Shown: positions 38,980-48,489, numbered from the stretch's first letter. The stretch: DNA of 64,000 nucleotides from Streptomyces akebiae (GCF_019599145.1 NZ_CP080647.1:5084001-5148000), one strand, 5' to 3'. Made by a program: numbers and translations. The notes: a model not told the origin generated them from the sequence alone.

Positions 38980-40428
38980 GTGCCGAACGCCAACGAAGAC
39001 ATCAGTGCCCTGAGTCAGGTGCAGCGCCGCGCGGTGAGTGAACTGCTGCGGGTGTCCCCTGTCGCCGACGACCTCGCCCGCCGTTTCCAGGAGGCCGGGT
39101 TCTCGCTCGCCCTGGTCGGCGGTTCGGTCAGGGACGCGCTGCTCGGTCGGCTCGGTAACGACCTGGACTTCACGACGGACGCCCGTCCCGAGGACGTGCT
39201 GAGGATCGTGCGCCCCTGGGCGGACGCCGTCTGGGAGGTCGGGATCGCGTTCGGCACGGTGGGCGCTCAGAAGGACGGCTACCAGATCGAGGTCACGACC
39301 TACCGTTCCGAGGCGTACGACCGGACCTCGCGCAAGCCCGAGGTGTCGTACGGCGACTCGATCGAGGACGATCTCGTACGCCGTGACTTCACTGTGAACG
39401 CGATGGCGGTGGCCCTGCCCGAGAAGGAGTTCATCGACCCGCACGGCGGGCTGGAGGACCTCTCGGCGCGCGTTCTGCGTACCCCCGGCACACCTGAGGC
39501 GTCTTTCTCCGACGACCCGCTGCGCATGATGAGGGCTGCACGTTTCGCCGCCCAGCTGGACTTCGAGGTGGCCCCCGAGGTCGTTTCGGCGATGACCGAC
39601 ATGGCCGGTCGCCTTGAGATCGTCTCGGCGGAGCGGGTGCGGGACGAGCTGAACAAGCTGATCCTTTCCGCTCACCCACGTGAGGGCTTGACCCTGCTGG
39701 TCGACACCGGGCTCGCCGAGTACGTCCTGCCCGAGCTGCCGGCGCTGCGACTGGAACGTGACGAGCATCATCGGCACAAGGATGTCTACGACCACACGTT
39801 GATCGTCCTGGAGCAGGCGATCGCGCTCGAGGAGAGCGGCCCGGACCTCACGCTGAGGCTCGCCGCGCTGCTGCACGACATCGGCAAGCCCCGCACTCGT
39901 CGCTTCGAGAACGACGGCCGGGTCTCCTTCCACCACCACGAGGTCGTGGGCGCCAAGATGACCAAGAAGCGCATGACAGCCCTCAAGTACTCCAACGACC
40001 ACGTCAGGGATGTCTCGCGGCTGGTGGAACTCCACCTGCGCTTCCACGGGTACGGCACCGGCGAGTGGACGGACTCCGCTGTCCGCCGCTATGTGCGCGA
40101 CGCCGGCCCGCTGCTCGACCGCCTTCACAAACTGACCCGCTCCGACTGCACCACGCGGAACAAGCGCAAGGCGAACGCTCTCTCCCGGGCGTACGACGGT
40201 CTGGAGGAGCGCATCGCCCAGCTCCAGGAGCAGGAGGAACTGGACGCCATCCGCCCGGATCTCGACGGCAATCAGATCATGGAGATCCTGGGTGTCGGTC
40301 CGGGCCCGGTGATCGGGCAGGCGTACAAGTTCCTGTTGGAGCTGCGTCTGGAGCACGGGCCGATGGAACACGATGAGGCCGTGACAGCGCTCAAGGAGTG
40401 GTGGGCTCAGGCGTCCCAGGTTTCCTGA
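38980..40428 (+). CDS. CCA tRNA nucleotidyltransferase
   Basis: 482 residues from GTG 38980 (MPNANEDISALSQVQRRAV). The nucleotidyltransferase head has LVGGSVRDALLGR and the metal-binding NDLDFTTDARP, followed by RRDFTVNAMA and the neck EERDELN-type SAERVRDELNKLI. A C-terminal HD domain is present (LLHDIGKPRT). It adds or repairs the tRNA 3' CCA; both tRNA genes here lack encoded CCA. No Shine-Dalgarno precedes the GTG, but a TACCCT hexamer ends about 8 bp before it, suggesting a leaderless transcript. Annotated as pcnA in some genomes, but poly(A) polymerase activity is not implied. Confidence 0.93.
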   Translation: MPNANEDISALSQVQRRAVSELLRVSPVADDLARRFQEAGFSLALVGGSVRDALLGRLGNDLDFTTDARPEDVLRIVRPWADAVWEVGIAFGTVGAQKDGYQIEVTTYRSEAYDRTSRKPEVSYGDSIEDDLVRRDFTVNAMAVALPEKEFIDPHGGLEDLSARVLRTPGTPEASFSDDPLRMMRAARFAAQLDFEVAPEVVSAMTDMAGRLEIVSAERVRDELNKLILSAHPREGLTLLVDTGLAEYVLPELPALRLERDEHHRHKDVYDHTLIVLEQAIALEESGPDLTLRLAALLHDIGKPRTRRFENDGRVSFHHHEVVGAKMTKKRMTALKYSNDHVRDVSRLVELHLRFHGYGTGEWTDSAVRRYVRDAGPLLDRLHKLTRSDCTTRNKRKANALSRAYDGLEERIAQLQEQEELDAIRPDLDGNQIMEILGVGPGPVIGQAYKFLLELRLEHGPMEHDEAVTALKEWWAQASQVS

Positions 40429-40473
40429 CGGCAGGCCGGCAGTCGTCTGCGACCGGCATCAGCGCGGGGCGAT

Positions 40474-40487
40474 GTTTCACGTGAAAC
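40474..40487. promoter_or_regulatory. parS: parS site 7
   Basis: Exact GTTTCACGTGAAAC at the centre of a 24-bp perfect palindrome (40469-40492), between the convergent CCA-transferase and MFS genes. Confidence 0.93.
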
Positions 40488-40500
40488 ATCGCTCTCTGTT

Positions 40501-41787
40501 TCAGGGCTGCCTTGCCAAGCCGAAGCGGGCCATGGCTGCAGCGATCACTCCGTAGATCACCGCCACGGTGATCACCAGAGCGGTGGAGCGGCCGTCCGGC
40601 GGGAGCATCAGGGCGGCTACGGCAGCGGCGCCTACGAAGGCGATGTTGAACAGGACGTCGTAGAGGGAGAAGATCCGGCCCCGGTATCCGTCCTCGACGG
40701 AGGACTGGACGATCGTGTCCGTCGAGATCTTCGCTCCCTGCGTGACCAGACCCAGGACGAACGCCGCGATCAATATGGGCACTTCCGTGAAGGGCAGGCC
40801 GAGCGCCGGTTCCAGCACGGCGGCGGCCGCGGAGCAGGTCACGATCCAGAGGCCGGGGCCCAGCCTCCCCGCAGCCCAGGGTGTGATCACCGCCGCCGTG
40901 AAGAATCCCGCTCCCGAGATGCCCACAGCGAGACCGAGGAGGGCCAGCCCCTCGTCTTCGGACGCTCCAGAGCTTTCGAACGACCAGGCATAACGGCAGA
41001 GCATGAGCACCATGACGGTCAGGGCGCCATAGCAGAAGCGCATCAGCGTCATCGAGGCCAGCGCCCAGGCAGCGGCCCGCCGTCCCGGCTCGGCGAGATG
41101 TCGTACACCCGAGACCAGACCCCGTGCGGTGCCGGCTACGGCCGTGCCCAGTCGTGGCTGCACCAGTTCGGGATCCGGGCCGAGCAGTTCCCGGGCGATA
41201 CGCAGGGAGGCCAGAGCCGCGCAGAGGTAGAGGCCCGCGCCGAGGAGAACCACTGCGGCATCGGAATCCGATGCCACCAGCCGAACGGCGAAGGCGAGGC
41301 CGCCGCCGGCGGTCGCGGCGAGCGTTCCTGCCGTCGGGGAGAGCGAGTTGGCGACCACCAGGCGGTCGGCGTCGACCACACGGGGCAGAGCAGCGGAGAG
41401 GCCGGCCAGGACGAAGCGGTTGACCGCCGTGACGCAGAGCGCGGAGACGTAGAAGAGCCAGTCGGGCACGTGGCTCAGGACCAGGACGGCTGTCACCGAA
41501 GCCAGCACGGCGCGGAGGAGGTTGCCGTAGAGCAGGACCTGGCGGCGTCGCCAGCGGTCGAGCAGGACTCCGGCGAAGGGGCCGACGAGGGAGTACGGAA
41601 GAAGGAGGACCGCCATTGCGGAGGCGATCGCGGCTGCCGACGTCTGCTTCTCGGGCGAGAAGACGACGTACGCGGCCAACGCGACCTGGTAGACGCCGTC
41701 GGCTCCCTGTGACAGCAGCCGTACGGCCAGCAGATGCCGGAAGTCCCGGAAACGGAGCAGGACGCGCAGGTCGCGCACGACGGACAT
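40501..41787 (-). CDS. Major facilitator superfamily transporter
   Basis: 428 residues from ATG 41787 (MSVVRDLRVLLRFRDFRHLL). About 12 hydrophobic helices with an MFS-type cytoplasmic loop between helices 2 and 3 (GPFAGVLLDRWRRRQVLLYGN) and a matching one in the C-terminal half (SSVEDGYRGRIFSLYDVLFN). It resembles the MFS_3/enterobactin-exporter-like group. Substrate unknown. Convergent with the CCA-transferase gene; the linkage is conserved in Streptomyces. Confidence 0.88.
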   Translation of the reverse strand: MSVVRDLRVLLRFRDFRHLLAVRLLSQGADGVYQVALAAYVVFSPEKQTSAAAIASAMAVLLLPYSLVGPFAGVLLDRWRRRQVLLYGNLLRAVLASVTAVLVLSHVPDWLFYVSALCVTAVNRFVLAGLSAALPRVVDADRLVVANSLSPTAGTLAATAGGGLAFAVRLVASDSDAAVVLLGAGLYLCAALASLRIARELLGPDPELVQPRLGTAVAGTARGLVSGVRHLAEPGRRAAAWALASMTLMRFCYGALTVMVLMLCRYAWSFESSGASEDEGLALLGLAVGISGAGFFTAAVITPWAAGRLGPGLWIVTCSAAAAVLEPALGLPFTEVPILIAAFVLGLVTQGAKISTDTIVQSSVEDGYRGRIFSLYDVLFNIAFVGAAAVAALMLPPDGRSTALVITVAVIYGVIAAAMARFGLARQP

Positions 41788-41865
41788 GGGGCACAGCCTC
41801 ACATACGCGGAGGGTCCCCGGGCACCTGACCCGGGGACCCTCAACAGCCCGTCACGAACGCCTGA

Positions 41866-42948
41866 TCAGCGCTCGACCTCGCCCTTGATGAACTTCTCGA
41901 CGTTCTCACGAGCCTGGTCGTCGAAGTACTGCACCGGCGGGGACTTCATGAAGTACGACGACGCCGACAGGATCGGGCCGCCGATGCCACGGTCCTTGGC
42001 GATCTTCGCGGCGCGCAGTGCGTCGATGATGACACCGGCGGAGTTCGGGGAGTCCCAGACCTCCAGCTTGTACTCCAGGTTCAGCGGGACGTCACCGAAG
42101 GCACGGCCCTCGAGACGGACATACGCCCACTTGCGGTCGTCGAGCCAGGCGACGTAGTCCGACGGGCCGATGTGGACGTTCTTCTCGCCGAGCTCCCGGT
42201 CGGGGATCTGGGAGGTCACGGCCTGAGTCTTGGAGATCTTCTTGGACTCCAGGCGGTCGCGCTCCAACATGTTCTTGAAGTCCATGTTGCCGCCGACGTT
42301 CAACTGCATCGTGCGATCAAGGATCACACCGCGGTCCTCGAACAGCTTCGCCATGACGCGGTGCGTGATGGTGGCACCCACCTGCGACTTGATGTCGTCA
42401 CCGACGATCGGGACGCCGGCCTCGGTGAACTTGTCCGCCCACTCCTTGGTGCCGGCGATGAAGACCGGAAGGGCGTTGACGAAAGCGACCTTGGCGTCGA
42501 TGGCGCACTGGGCGTAGAACTTGGCCGCATCCTCGGAACCGACGGGCAGGTAGCAGACTAGGACGTCGACCTGCCTGTCCTTAAGGATCTGGACCACGTC
42601 GACCGGGGCCTCGGAGGACTCCTCGATGGTCTCGCGGTAGTACTTGCCGAGGCCGTCCAGCGTGTGGCCGCGTTGCACGGTCACACCGGTGCTCGGCACG
42701 TCACAGATCTTGATCGTGTTGTTCTCGGAGGCGCCGATGGCGTCCGCGAGGTCCAGACCGACCTTTTTGGCGTCGACGTCGAAGGCGGCGACGAACTCCA
42801 CGTCACTGACGTGGTACTCGCCGAACCGCACGTGCATGAGGCCCGGGACCCTGGACGCCGGGTCGGCGTCCTTGTAGTACTCGACTCCCTGCACCAGCGA
42901 CGCGGCGCAGTTGCCCACACCGACGACGGCTACGCGAACCGAACCCAT
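41866..42948 (-). CDS. ino1: Inositol-3-phosphate synthase
   Basis: 360 residues from ATG 42948 ([21 protein letters not shown]), with GGGAG upstream. Rossmann GVGNCA motif, the [10 protein letters not shown] segment and the conserved core [29 protein letters not shown] plus [23 protein letters not shown]. It converts glucose-6-phosphate to inositol-1(3)-phosphate, the entry to phosphatidylinositol and mycothiol in actinobacteria. It lies 44 bp downstream of a PadR regulator in the same direction, probably as an operon controlled at the dyad at 43723-43745. Confidence 0.95.
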   Translation of the reverse strand: MGSVRVAVVGVGNCAASLVQGVEYYKDADPASRVPGLMHVRFGEYHVSDVEFVAAFDVDAKKVGLDLADAIGASENNTIKICDVPSTGVTVQRGHTLDGLGKYYRETIEESSEAPVDVVQILKDRQVDVLVCYLPVGSEDAAKFYAQCAIDAKVAFVNALPVFIAGTKEWADKFTEAGVPIVGDDIKSQVGATITHRVMAKLFEDRGVILDRTMQLNVGGNMDFKNMLERDRLESKKISKTQAVTSQIPDRELGEKNVHIGPSDYVAWLDDRKWAYVRLEGRAFGDVPLNLEYKLEVWDSPNSAGVIIDALRAAKIAKDRGIGGPILSASSYFMKSPPVQYFDDQARENVEKFIKGEVER

Positions 42949-42992
42949 TCCGGTTGCTCCCTGTGTGTACGAGTGAGGTCCTGGCAGGGACC

Positions 42993-43673
42993 TCACGTGG
43001 TGGTGTCGCCGGGCGCATCCGGTCCGGGGGTGTCCCCGGGCCGGGGCAGGGCGCCCGGCGCTCCCTCTGTGGTGTCGCGAGCGGGATCTCCTTGGGCGGG
43101 GCCCTTCAGGTCCCGGCCTGCCCGCTCGCTCTCGATGAGCTCGTTCAGCCAGCGCACTTCGCGCTCCACGGACTCCATCCCGTGGCGCTGGAGCTCAAGC
43201 GTGTAGTCGTCGAGGCGCTCGCGGGTGCGTGTCAGAGAGACGCGCATCTTGTCCAGCCGTTCCTCCAAACGGCTGCGACGGCCCTCCAGGACGCGCATAC
43301 GCACATCCCGGGAGGTCTGCCCGAAGAACGCGAAGCGAGCGGCGAAGTGCTCATCCTCGTAAGCGTCGGGACCCGTCTGCGAGAGCAGCTCCTCGAAGTG
43401 CTCCTTACCTTCCGCCGTCAACCGGTAGACGATCTTGGCGCGGCGACCCGTGAGCGGGGCGGCGGCAGCATCCTCCGGGGTACCACCCGACTCCTCGATC
43501 AACCAGCCGTTGGCGACCAGCGTCTTGAGGCAGGGGTAGAGCGTCCCGTAGCTGAACGCCCGGAACACACCCAACGACGTGTTGAGTCGTTTGCGCAGCT
43601 CATAGCCGTGCATCGGGGCTTCGCGGAGCAGGCCGAGGACGGCGAACTCGAGTATCCCGGAGCGTCGGCTCAT
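42993..43673 (-). CDS. PadR family transcriptional regulator
   Basis: 226 residues. The winged helix-turn-helix is at about 5-85 ([64 protein letters not shown]). A coiled-coil C-terminal dimerisation region follows ([26 protein letters not shown]), then a Pro/Gly-rich tail of about 40 residues. It is the subfamily with a long C-terminal domain. A 23-bp dyad with ATGT/ACAT ends sits about 50 bp upstream of its start, so autoregulation and control of ino1 are likely. Confidence 0.92.
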   Translation of the reverse strand: MSRRSGILEFAVLGLLREAPMHGYELRKRLNTSLGVFRAFSYGTLYPCLKTLVANGWLIEESGGTPEDAAAAPLTGRRAKIVYRLTAEGKEHFEELLSQTGPDAYEDEHFAARFAFFGQTSRDVRMRVLEGRRSRLEERLDKMRVSLTRTRERLDDYTLELQRHGMESVEREVRWLNELIESERAGRDLKGPAQGDPARDTTEGAPGALPRPGDTPGPDAPGDTTT

Positions 43674-43722
43674 CGTCGCCTCCCGTCTCCCGCTGGCCCC
43701 GCCGACACGATTTATGCCGAGC

Positions 43723-43745
43723 TGATGTATCGACTCGATACATCA
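43723..43745. promoter_or_regulatory. PadR-type operator upstream of padR-ino1
   Basis: TGATGTATCGA-C-TCGATACATCA: 11-bp perfect arms around one base, containing the ATGT...ACAT half-sites typical of PadR operators. It begins 50 bp upstream of the PadR start codon. Confidence 0.72.
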
Positions 43746-44046
43746 AGACGATAGAACGCCCCTACGGATGCGACAAGTGGGGATCCGGTGAACGGGGTCA
43801 CATCACCGATTAGTAGGAAGCAAGTTGCCTGTTTTGGGGTGAAGTTCGGTGCTCAGTGGGTTTTGGCGGTGCGTAGTCTGTGCGGCATGCACACCACTGG
43901 GAATCGAGTGACGTGTGAGCACGTCGTCGTCCTGGGTGCGGTACGGATGAATGCCAACACGACCGCATCCGTACTTCGGGGGGACCGGAAACCAGCCGCC
44001 GTTTCCAGGCGCGCACGGGTGCGCCTGCCCGAGGAGTAGTCGTTCG
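43746..44046. other. Intergenic region upstream of the penicillin-binding protein gene
   Basis: About 300 bp between divergent padR and the PBP gene. It contains an interrupted inverted repeat GTACGGATG (43941-43949) / CATCCGTAC (43966-43974). A weak frame at 43788-44039 ends just before the PBP start, with the PBP ribosome site inside it; I do not regard it as a gene. Confidence 0.4.
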
Positions 44047-46710
44047 ATGAGCGAGCACCGTCGCAAACCGCCGCAGCCGCAGGGAGGCGGACGTGCCGCG
44101 GCCCGACGCGGCCAGTCGGCTTCCTCCGGCCGCCGCGCGGCACCGCGGGGCGCCAGCGGGTCACTTTCCGATACATACGCTGCGGGAGGTGAGGAGTCCC
44201 CGTACGAGGGACGCGCAGCGACTCGACGTGCGGCGCAGAGAAGTACCGGCGCCGGTCCGGGCGGCAGCCGTCGTAGAGCGGCTGAGCCCGCGGGGCGCGG
44301 TCCGGGGCGTGGCCGAGGGCGTGCCGCCCCGCCCGGCAAAAAGCGCTTTATCGACTATCCGCGCGCCGGTAGGTACGGGGCGATGCGGTGGGTGCCTTCG
44401 TGGCGCCAGGTGACAGGGCTGTTCATCGGGTTCTTCGGCTGCCTCGTGGCGGCGGCCGGCATCGGGTACGCGGTTGTGGCCGTGCCCGACCCGGCTCAGG
44501 CCGCGACAGCGCAGAACAACGTCTACTACTGGTCGGACGGCTCGCAGATGGTCGCGACGGGTGGTGAGGTCAACCGCCAGATCATCGCGTACGAGAAGAT
44601 TCCCAAGGCGATGCGCTACGCCGTCATGTCGGCCGAGAACAAGACGTTCGAGACTGACAGCGGCGTCGACCCGATGGGAATCGCCCGTGCCGTCGTCAAC
44701 ATGGCCAAGGGCGGTCAGACGCAGGGTGGTTCGACCATCACCCAGCAGTACGTGAAGAACGCCATGCTCGACGATCAGTCGCAGACGCTGTCCCGGAAGG
44801 TGAAGGAGCTCTTCATCTCGGTGAAGGTGGGCGCCTCCGTCGACAAGGACGAGATCATGCGCGGCTACCTGAACACGGCCTACTTCGGCCGTGGCGCCTA
44901 TGGTCTCCAGGCCGCCGCCCGCACCTACTTCGACAAAAGCGCGGAGAAGCTCAACCCAAGCGAGTGCGCGTTCCTCGCCGCGGTTCTCAAGGGCGCGACG
45001 TACTACGACCCCGCAGGGGCGACTGCGATCGACCCGGCCGCCACGTCGGCGGCGAACACCAAGCGGGCCACGGAACGTTGGGATTGGATCCTCAACGAGA
45101 TGGTCAAGGACAAGCACCTGTCCGCGGCCGAGAAGGCCAAGTATCCCAACTTCCCCGAGATCCAGCCTCCGCGCTCCAACGCGCAGCTGGGTGGCCAGAT
45201 CGGTTACCTGGTCGACACAGCCAAGGGCTACATCCTCAACAACACCGACATCACGCAGAAGCAGCTTGAGCAGGGCGGCTACGAGATCCACACGACCTTC
45301 GACAAGAAGAAGGTCAAGGAACTCGAGAAGGCCGTGACGAAGGTCCGTAAGGAGAACATCAAGCCGGACCTGCGCCCGAAGACCGACACCCATGTGCAGT
45401 TCGGCGGCGCGTCGGTGAACCCGAAGTCGGGTGCCATCGAGGCGATCTACGGTGGCGAGGACGCCACCAAGCACTTCACCAACAACGCCGACGTCACCGG
45501 AGCGCAGGTCGGCTCGGTGTTCAAGCCTTATGTCCTGGCGGCGGCCATGACCTGGGGCAAGCGTGACCCTGACCTCGACCCCGACCAGGCGCAGGACGAG
45601 CGGACCATCGTCTCGCCGAAGAGCCTCTACAGCGGGAAGAACAACCTCAAGATCAGGGACTACAACGGCGACATCTGGACGAACGAAGAGGGGAAGGAGT
45701 GGCTGCAGGCCAACGACGGCGACGAGTCGTACGGCAGCCCGCCGAAGTATCAGATCGATCTCCGTGAGGCGATGCGGGTCTCGGCGAACTCTCCCTACGT
45801 GCAACTGGGTATGGACGTCGGCCTCGAGCGGGTGAAGGAGGCAGCCATAGAGGCAGGCCTCAAGGAAGGCAGTCTGACCGGCACGAGCTTCCCGTCCTTC
45901 TCGATCGGTATCTCCGACCCGAGCGCGATCCGCATGGCGGGTTCGTACGCGACCTTCGCCGCCAGTGGTAAGCAGAACGAACCGTTCTCGGTCAAGACCG
46001 TCGAGTACGAGGGGCTGACCAGGTTCGACCACGAGGACATCGCCGAACCCAAGCGGGCCTTCACGTCGAAGGTCGCCGACAACGTGACCGATGTCCTCAA
46101 GACCGTCGTCGACGAGGGAACCGGCACGTCGGCTCAGCTGGACGGCCGTGAGGTGGCGGGCAAGACCGGCACCACCGACGGCAACAAGTCGGCCTGGTTC
46201 GTCGGGTACACCCCGCAGTTGTCGACGGCGATCAGCATGTACCGCATGGACGACGACGAGTCGAACAAGAACCGCACGTTCTTGGAGATGTATGGCACGG
46301 GTGGCCAGGAGACGATCCACGGTGCCTCGTTCCCGGCCGAGATCTGGCACGACTACATGGAGGCCGCGCTCAAGGGCCAGCCGGCGGAGGACTTCCCGGA
46401 GCCGGAGCCGATCGGTGTGATCGTCAACGACGACCCGGACCCGACGCCCACCCCGACGGTGACCGAGTCGGAGGAGGAGTCGCCCGAGCCGAGCCCGACG
46501 CCGACCGAGAGCGAGATCCTGCCCTCGCCGACGCCCAGCGAGACCTGCCGCAACCCGTTCAACCCCACCTGCGAAGATCCCGGTGGTACCGACACGGGCG
46601 GCACGGACACCGGTGGAATCGACGGTGGGGTGACTGCGACGCCGTCGGAGTCGGAGGATGATTCGAGAGGCAACCAGAACGGGGGTCTCTTCGGAGGCAA
46701 CGACGGCTAG
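44047..46710 (+). CDS. Bifunctional class A penicillin-binding protein
   Basis: 887 residues from ATG 44047 (MSEHRRKPPQPQGGG), with GAGGAG upstream. The basic disordered cytoplasmic tail (1-115) is followed by one membrane anchor (VTGLFIGFFGCLVAAAGIGY). The GT51 glycosyltransferase domain has the catalytic Glu in SAENKTFE, GGSTITQQYVKN and a later GYLNTAYFGRGAYG. The transpeptidase domain has SVFK (Ser490), SAN (579-581) and KTGTT (Lys706). The C-terminal about 110 residues are a Pro/Thr/Glu/Gly stalk. It polymerises and cross-links peptidoglycan from lipid II. Confidence 0.96.
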   Translation: MSEHRRKPPQPQGGGRAAARRGQSASSGRRAAPRGASGSLSDTYAAGGEESPYEGRAATRRAAQRSTGAGPGGSRRRAAEPAGRGPGRGRGRAAPPGKKRFIDYPRAGRYGAMRWVPSWRQVTGLFIGFFGCLVAAAGIGYAVVAVPDPAQAATAQNNVYYWSDGSQMVATGGEVNRQIIAYEKIPKAMRYAVMSAENKTFETDSGVDPMGIARAVVNMAKGGQTQGGSTITQQYVKNAMLDDQSQTLSRKVKELFISVKVGASVDKDEIMRGYLNTAYFGRGAYGLQAAARTYFDKSAEKLNPSECAFLAAVLKGATYYDPAGATAIDPAATSAANTKRATERWDWILNEMVKDKHLSAAEKAKYPNFPEIQPPRSNAQLGGQIGYLVDTAKGYILNNTDITQKQLEQGGYEIHTTFDKKKVKELEKAVTKVRKENIKPDLRPKTDTHVQFGGASVNPKSGAIEAIYGGEDATKHFTNNADVTGAQVGSVFKPYVLAAAMTWGKRDPDLDPDQAQDERTIVSPKSLYSGKNNLKIRDYNGDIWTNEEGKEWLQANDGDESYGSPPKYQIDLREAMRVSANSPYVQLGMDVGLERVKEAAIEAGLKEGSLTGTSFPSFSIGISDPSAIRMAGSYATFAASGKQNEPFSVKTVEYEGLTRFDHEDIAEPKRAFTSKVADNVTDVLKTVVDEGTGTSAQLDGREVAGKTGTTDGNKSAWFVGYTPQLSTAISMYRMDDDESNKNRTFLEMYGTGGQETIHGASFPAEIWHDYMEAALKGQPAEDFPEPEPIGVIVNDDPDPTPTPTVTESEEESPEPSPTPTESEILPSPTPSETCRNPFNPTCEDPGGTDTGGTDTGGIDGGVTATPSESEDDSRGNQNGGLFGGNDG

Positions 46711-46728
46711 CTGCCGTCCCAGCAGGAT

Positions 46729-46742
46729 GTTTCACGTGAAAC
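46729..46742. promoter_or_regulatory. parS: parS site 8
   Basis: Exact GTTTCACGTGAAAC, 19 bp after the PBP stop codon, within an 18-bp palindrome ATGTTTCACGTGAAACAT. Confidence 0.93.
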
Positions 46743-46744
46743 AT

Positions 46745-46775
46745 GGGCCACCGCACCGATCAGGTGCGGTGGCCC
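46745..46775 (+). terminator. Terminator of the PBP gene
   Basis: Perfect 13-bp stem GGGCCACCGCACC/GGTGCGGTGGCCC with a 5-nt loop, located exactly between two parS sites. Confidence 0.8.
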
Positions 46776-46815
46776 TCGCCGTATGCCCGGGAGACCTGAT
46801 CAGGGGGCGGCCTGT

Positions 46816-46829
46816 GTTTCACGTGAAAC
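46816..46829. promoter_or_regulatory. parS: parS site 9, inside a 34-bp palindrome
   Basis: Exact GTTTCACGTGAAAC at the centre of a 34-bp perfect palindrome (46806-46839), only 87 bp from site 8. It is the longest extended parS palindrome in the window. Confidence 0.93.
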
Positions 46830-46901
46830 ACAGGCCGCCGGATACGACGGGATGCCGTGGTCCTCGGCGTATTCCTAGGCGCGTACGGCAGGATGTGCGG
46901 C

Positions 46902-48401
46902 ATGCCCAGTGCAGAGACGACGCGAGTGAGCACGGACGAGCTAGAGCCGGTGCAGCCCACCAGGGAGGACGAGGTCGCTTCGACCGGCAGTGAGCTGATC
47001 GGCGGCCCCATCGGGCGCCGGGCGCTGCTCGGCATGTCCTGGTGGACGCCGGTACGGGTCGTCGCGCTGGTGGCCATCGGCATGTTCGCGCTGGGCATGG
47101 TGCAGAAGCTGCCCTGCTACGACGGCGCCTGGTTCTTCGGGGCCAGCTCCCAGTACACGCACGCCTGCTACTCGGACATCCCGCATCTCTACCAGGGGCG
47201 TGGCTTCGCTGACGGACTCGTGCCGTACTTCGACAAGATCCCCGGTGATATGGAGTACCTGGAGTACCCGGTACTGACCGGTGTGTTCATGGAGGTCGCC
47301 GCGTGGCTCACACCGGGCAGCGGCACCATACAGGACCAGGAGCAGTGGTACTGGATGGTCAACGCCGGGATGCTGATGGTGTGTGCCGCGGTCATCGCGG
47401 TCTGCTGCGCGCGCATTCACCGCCGGCGTCCGTGGGACGGGCTTCTGGTGGCCCTGGCGCCCGCTTTCGCACTGACCGCCACCATCAACTGGGATCTCCT
47501 CGCGGTGGCCCTGCTGGCCGCCGCGATGCTGATGTGGTCACGTCGGCGGCCCCTCGCCTTCGGCGTGCTGATCGGGCTCGCCACGGCCGCCAAGTTCTAC
47601 CCCTTCCTGGTACTCGGACCGCTCTTCGTGTTGTGCTGGCGAGCGGGCAAGTGGCGCGCGTTCGCGACCGCTCTGCTCGGTGCTGTGGGGGCCTGGCTCG
47701 CGGTGAACCTTCCGGTGATGTTGCTGGCGCCCGACGGGTGGTCGAAGTTCTACCGCTTCAGCCAGGAGCGCGGTGTGGACTTCGGTTCCTTCTTCCTCGT
47801 CATCTCGCAACGGGTGAACATTCAGATCACCGCCGAGACGGCGAACGCGTACGCGATGGTCTCGATGGTGCTCGTCTGCGTCGGCATCGTCGCGCTCACG
47901 CTCACCGCCCCGCGCCGCCCACGCTTCGCTCAGCTCGCCTTCCTGATCGTCGCGGCTTTCATCCTCACCAACAAGGTCTACTCGCCGCAGTACGTCCTCT
48001 GGCTGGTCCCGCTCGCCGCGCTGGCCCGGCCCCGCTGGCGGGACTTCCTGATCTGGCAGGCCTGCGAGGTGGCGTACTTCCTCGGGATCTGGATGTACCT
48101 CGCTTACACGACCAGCGGAGACGCTCACAAGGGCCTGCCTGCCGAGGGTTATCAACTTGCCATCATGGCTCACCTGTTGGGCACGCTCTACCTGTGCGTC
48201 GTCGTTGTGTGCGACATCTTCCTGCCTGAGCGGGACGCGGTGCGCAGGGCTGGTGACGACGATCCGTCCGGCGGAGTGCTCGACGGCGCGGAGGATGTCC
48301 ATGTGTACGGTGCGGCAGCCCATCCCCCGAGACACGCGATGCCCTTCGAAGGGCCTCAGGTGGAATGGGGCAGCCGTGACCCGGGAGGCAGTTCGCTCTG
48401 A
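46902..48401 (+). CDS. Polytopic membrane glycosyltransferase (GT87-like)
   Basis: 499 residues from ATG 46902 (MPSAETTRVSTDELEPVQP); upstream in-frame ATGs exist at 46857-46893. The N-terminal about 50 residues are cytoplasmic, followed by about 10 membrane helices. The first outside loop carries charged acidic residues (YFDKIPGDMEYLEYPVLTGVFME), the usual site of the catalytic Asp in GT-C enzymes. Further conserved blocks are ATAAKFYPFLVLGPLFVL and TNKVYSPQYVLWLVPL. It probably uses a polyprenyl-phosphate sugar donor to build cell-envelope glycans, by analogy with GT87 mannosyltransferases. Acceptor unknown. Confidence 0.85.
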   Translation: MPSAETTRVSTDELEPVQPTREDEVASTGSELIGGPIGRRALLGMSWWTPVRVVALVAIGMFALGMVQKLPCYDGAWFFGASSQYTHACYSDIPHLYQGRGFADGLVPYFDKIPGDMEYLEYPVLTGVFMEVAAWLTPGSGTIQDQEQWYWMVNAGMLMVCAAVIAVCCARIHRRRPWDGLLVALAPAFALTATINWDLLAVALLAAAMLMWSRRRPLAFGVLIGLATAAKFYPFLVLGPLFVLCWRAGKWRAFATALLGAVGAWLAVNLPVMLLAPDGWSKFYRFSQERGVDFGSFFLVISQRVNIQITAETANAYAMVSMVLVCVGIVALTLTAPRRPRFAQLAFLIVAAFILTNKVYSPQYVLWLVPLAALARPRWRDFLIWQACEVAYFLGIWMYLAYTTSGDAHKGLPAEGYQLAIMAHLLGTLYLCVVVVCDIFLPERDAVRRAGDDDPSGGVLDGAEDVHVYGAAAHPPRHAMPFEGPQVEWGSRDPGGSSL

Positions 48402-48423
48402 GCGAACAGGGCGGGGGAGGCAA

Positions 48424-48489
48424 CGCTGGGACGCATGCGGAGGGCCGGACACGAGATCTCGTGTCCGGCCCTCCGCATGCGTCCCAGCG
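48424..48489. terminator. 66-bp perfect spacerless palindrome at a convergent gene end
   Basis: Each base from 48424 to 48456 pairs with 48489 to 48457, giving 33-bp arms without any spacer (centre GAGATCTC). It lies between the convergent GT87 and racemase-like genes and would act as a bidirectional terminator in RNA; in DNA it can extrude as a cruciform. Confidence 0.85.

Noticed and set aside
43788..44039. 83-codon frame just upstream of the penicillin-binding protein gene
   Set aside because: No good ribosome site of its own and no recognisable protein. Its end contains the ribosome site of the PBP gene.
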